From Synechococcus sp. PCC 7335 (GTDB lineage: Bacteria > Cyanobacteriota > Cyanobacteriia > Phormidesmidales > Phormidesmidaceae): a DNA stretch of 64,000 nucleotides. This document shows positions 62,299-64,000 of this stretch, piece after piece; the first letter of the stretch is position 1, and the number at the start of each line of letters is the position of its first letter. The position numbers and the translations under genes are program-made. The stretch lies in assembly GCF_000155595.1 (NCBI RefSeq), contig NZ_DS989904.1, forward strand, positions 1,565,175-1,629,174, read 5' to 3'. The notes below the pieces were generated by a model. That model saw nothing but the letters and a program-made list of their open reading frames with translations. It did not search any database and was not told the DNA's origin.

Positions 62299-62321
62299 AT
62301 TTGGCTATATGAATTTGCCTA
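62294..62321 (+). repeat. 14-bp tandem duplication across the panB stop
   Basis: TATGAATTTGGCTA (62294-62307) is repeated as TATGAATTTGCCTA (62308-62321). The first copy holds the panB TGA and the second the ATG (62309) used for the downstream cupin. Confidence 0.85.
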
Positions 62322-62809
62322 TGAGTAAGCAAGCGCTAATCGAAAAGCTATCGCTAATAGAGCATGTAGAAGGCGGCTACTTTTCAGAAACGTATCGAGC
62401 ATCAGACGCAATAGAAACGCCTAGAATAGGGGCGCATCGTTCGATGATGACCTCTATCTACTATCTGCTCACAGACGATCGACCAATCGATCACTTGCAT
62501 CAAAACCAGTCGGACATTGTGCACTACTTCCAAGCAGGCGCACCGATTACCTATATTCTGGTGGACTTAGAAGGCAATCTCACGAAGACCAAGCTTGGAA
62601 TGGCGATCGAGCAGGGCGAAAGGCCCCAGTTAGTTGTGCCAAAAGGCTACTGGAAAGCGGCCGTATTGGAGGCTGGAGAATATGGCCTGCTAGGTGAAGC
62701 GGTGGCCCCTGGTTTTGACTATCGCGATATGACCATCGCCAAAGCGGATGATATTCGCGTTCGGTTTCCGTCTCTGTGGACTCAGCTAGCGCCTTACGTT
62801 CGGGCTTAG
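62309..62809 (+). CDS. Cupin (DUF985) family protein
   Basis: The 166-residue protein has the DUF985 pattern: IEHVEGGYFSETYRAS, HRSMMTSIYYLLTDDRPIDHLHQNQSDIVHYFQAGAPITYILVD, and QLVVPKGYWKAAVLEAGEYGLLGEAVAPGFDYRDM. The fold is a small cupin barrel; the enzymatic role is not established. ATG 62309 (MNLPMSK) or 62321 (MSKQAL) can start it; neither has a good ribosome site, consistent with coupling to panB, which ends just upstream. It stays in the same orientation. Confidence 0.82.
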   Translation: MNLPMSKQALIEKLSLIEHVEGGYFSETYRASDAIETPRIGAHRSMMTSIYYLLTDDRPIDHLHQNQSDIVHYFQAGAPITYILVDLEGNLTKTKLGMAIEQGERPQLVVPKGYWKAAVLEAGEYGLLGEAVAPGFDYRDMTIAKADDIRVRFPSLWTQLAPYVRA

Positions 62810-62968
62810 CCAGTCAAGATTAGCCAGCCCGGATTAGCAACGTCAATATATATGCATTGGTGAAATGGATGGCCTAGAAAGGGCTTTGGACGCTCAGCTC
62901 AGGATTATTGCAGGTAAGCTAATCAGAGGTAAACATCCAACTCTTTTTAACTCATTTAACGATTAACT

Positions 62969-64000
62969 ATGGTTGCTACTAGCACTCGAGTTCCCGATAG
63001 CGCACCTGCGGCCAAGCGCGATTATAAAGTGGCTGATATTACGCTAGCTGAGTGGGGCCGAAAGGAAATTGCGATCGCAGAAGGTGAAATGCCGGCGCTA
63101 ATGACGATTCGTGCCAAGTATCGCGATAGCAAGCCATTATCGGGCGCGAAGATCATCGGCTGCATTCACATGACCATTCAGACCGCTGTACTGATCGAGA
63201 CGCTTTGCGAGCTGGGCGCTGAAGTTCGCTGGTCTTCTTGCAATATCTTTTCTACACAGGATCATGCAGCGGCGGCGATCGCAGCAGTGGGCATTCCTGT
63301 TTTTGCTTGGAAAGGTGAAACCGAAGAAGAATATATCTGGTGCATCGAGCAAACTTGCCACAACGCTGATGGCGAACTGTGGGACGCCAACATGGTCCTC
63401 GATGATGGCGGTGATCTGACTGGCCACATCCACCAAACGTATCCTCAAATGCTAGAGCGCATTCACGGGGTCACCGAAGAGACTACTACAGGTGTTCACC
63501 GTCTGTATGAAATGCTAGAGAAAGGCGAGCTGAAGATTCCTGCGATCAACGTTAACGACGCCGTTACCAAGACCAAGAACGACAACAAGTACGGCTGTCG
63601 TCACAGCCTCAACGATGCGATCAAGCGCGGCACCGATCACTTGATGGCTGGAAAGAAAGCCTTAGTGATTGGCTATGGTGATGTGGGTAAAGGCTCGGTT
63701 GCCTCCTTGCGTCAAGAAGGCATGATCGTAAAAGTCGCTGAAGTCGATCCGATCTGCGCAATGCAGGCATGCATGGACGGCTTTGAGCTAGTTTCTCCTT
63801 ATATCGATGGCAAGAATGACGGTACTGAAGCTAGCATCAACAAAGAACTGCTGGCCAACATCGATTTGGTCGTTACCGCGACTGGCAACTACAACGTCTG
63901 CGGTGCCAACATTCTCAAGCACTTAAAAGCCAGCGCTGTCGTCTGCAACATCGGCCACTTTGACAACGAAATCGATACCGCCTTCATGCGTAAAGAGTGG
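62969..64000 (+). CDS. ahcY: S-adenosylhomocysteine hydrolase, 5' part
   Basis: This enzyme splits S-adenosylhomocysteine into adenosine and homocysteine with bound NAD. The visible 344 residues include [107 protein letters not shown] and the NAD loop [17 protein letters not shown]. The window cuts it off; the family is about 425-430 residues. ATG 62969 ([10 protein letters not shown]) is the start. It is not obviously linked to the gene before it. No SAH riboswitch was recognised upstream. Confidence 0.96.
   Translation, partial: MVATSTRVPDSAPAAKRDYKVADITLAEWGRKEIAIAEGEMPALMTIRAKYRDSKPLSGAKIIGCIHMTIQTAVLIETLCELGAEVRWSSCNIFSTQDHAAAAIAAVGIPVFAWKGETEEEYIWCIEQTCHNADGELWDANMVLDDGGDLTGHIHQTYPQMLERIHGVTEETTTGVHRLYEMLEKGELKIPAINVNDAVTKTKNDNKYGCRHSLNDAIKRGTDHLMAGKKALVIGYGDVGKGSVASLRQEGMIVKVAEVDPICAMQACMDGFELVSPYIDGKNDGTEASINKELLANIDLVVTATGNYNVCGANILKHLKASAVVCNIGHFDNEIDTAFMRKEW

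Noticed and set aside
62810-62968. Possible SAH riboswitch before ahcY
   Set aside because: No recognisable conserved core or paired elements were found in the 159 bp; the gene is a common riboswitch target, but sequence does not support it.

Overview
The window is chromosomal DNA of a beta-cyanobacterium. It encodes Form IB Rubisco (rbcL-rbcX-rbcS), a complete beta-carboxysome operon (ccmK-ccmK-ccmL-ccmM-ccmN-ccmO), a CO2-uptake NDH-1 module (ndhF-ndhD-cupB), photosystem II D2 (psbD), heme oxygenase, a high-light-inducible protein, Ycf34, HemJ, MenB and the clock-output pair SasA/RpaA. The palindrome GCGATCGC (HIP1) recurs throughout, which is typical of such genomes. Genus cannot be fixed from this sequence; a Leptolyngbya/Phormidesmis-like lineage is only a guess. 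I see no prophage, intact insertion sequence or CRISPR array.

Layout. 0-13 kb: housekeeping and signalling genes (S4-domain protein, glutaredoxin, LrtA/HPF, LipB, a receiver-PP2C regulator, a CocE-type hydrolase, SasA, PspA, a SPOR-like membrane protein, a DUF721/DciA-like protein). 12-25 kb: MenB, HemJ, a small Hli protein with a candidate HLR1 box, an ABC ATPase, ScpB, an HtrA-type protease, a degenerate LysM/M23 protein, a CCA-adding enzyme, Ycf34 and a Ser/Thr kinase with WD40 repeats. 25-37 kb: the carbon-concentrating region, with ndhF4-ndhD4-cupB on the minus strand diverging from ccmK2-K1-L-M-N-O on the plus strand across a 1 kb spacer. 37-43 kb: miaA, gyrB, ho1, an MFS transporter and an FMN reductase. 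43-50.7 kb: accessory region with three small secreted proteins, an MscS channel, a decayed nhaC antiporter gene, an LQLNG-repeat protein, an ADYC-type secreted protein and an SRPBCC protein. 51-64 kb: psbD, UPF0367, a CbiO-like ATPase, a NYN protein, tRNA-Asn, rpaA, the minus-strand block rbcL-rbcX-rbcS / small membrane protein / SGNH hydrolase / Rubisco activase, then panB, a cupin and the 5' part of ahcY.

How they fit together. CupB with NdhD4/NdhF4 makes the complex that hydrates CO2 to bicarbonate. The ccm operon builds the shell and the Rubisco-condensing scaffold. CcmM carries five Rubisco-small-subunit-like (SSUL) domains, and the activase carries one, so both can be drawn into the Rubisco condensate. 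The CcmM gamma-carbonic-anhydrase domain has lost two of the three zinc-binding histidines, so a separate carbonic anhydrase is probably needed.

Most unusual structural signal: at least thirteen intergenic sites carry short head-to-tail duplications (12-19 bp, two or three copies). Several lie exactly across a stop codon (ccmN, ndhD, panB), and one supplies a start codon. Other points of interest are an internal Shine-Dalgarno/ATG in ccmM, HLR1-like boxes upstream of hli and rbcL, a large cruciform-like element before gyrB, a small dispersed palindromic repeat, and the split LQLNG/ADYC gene pair.
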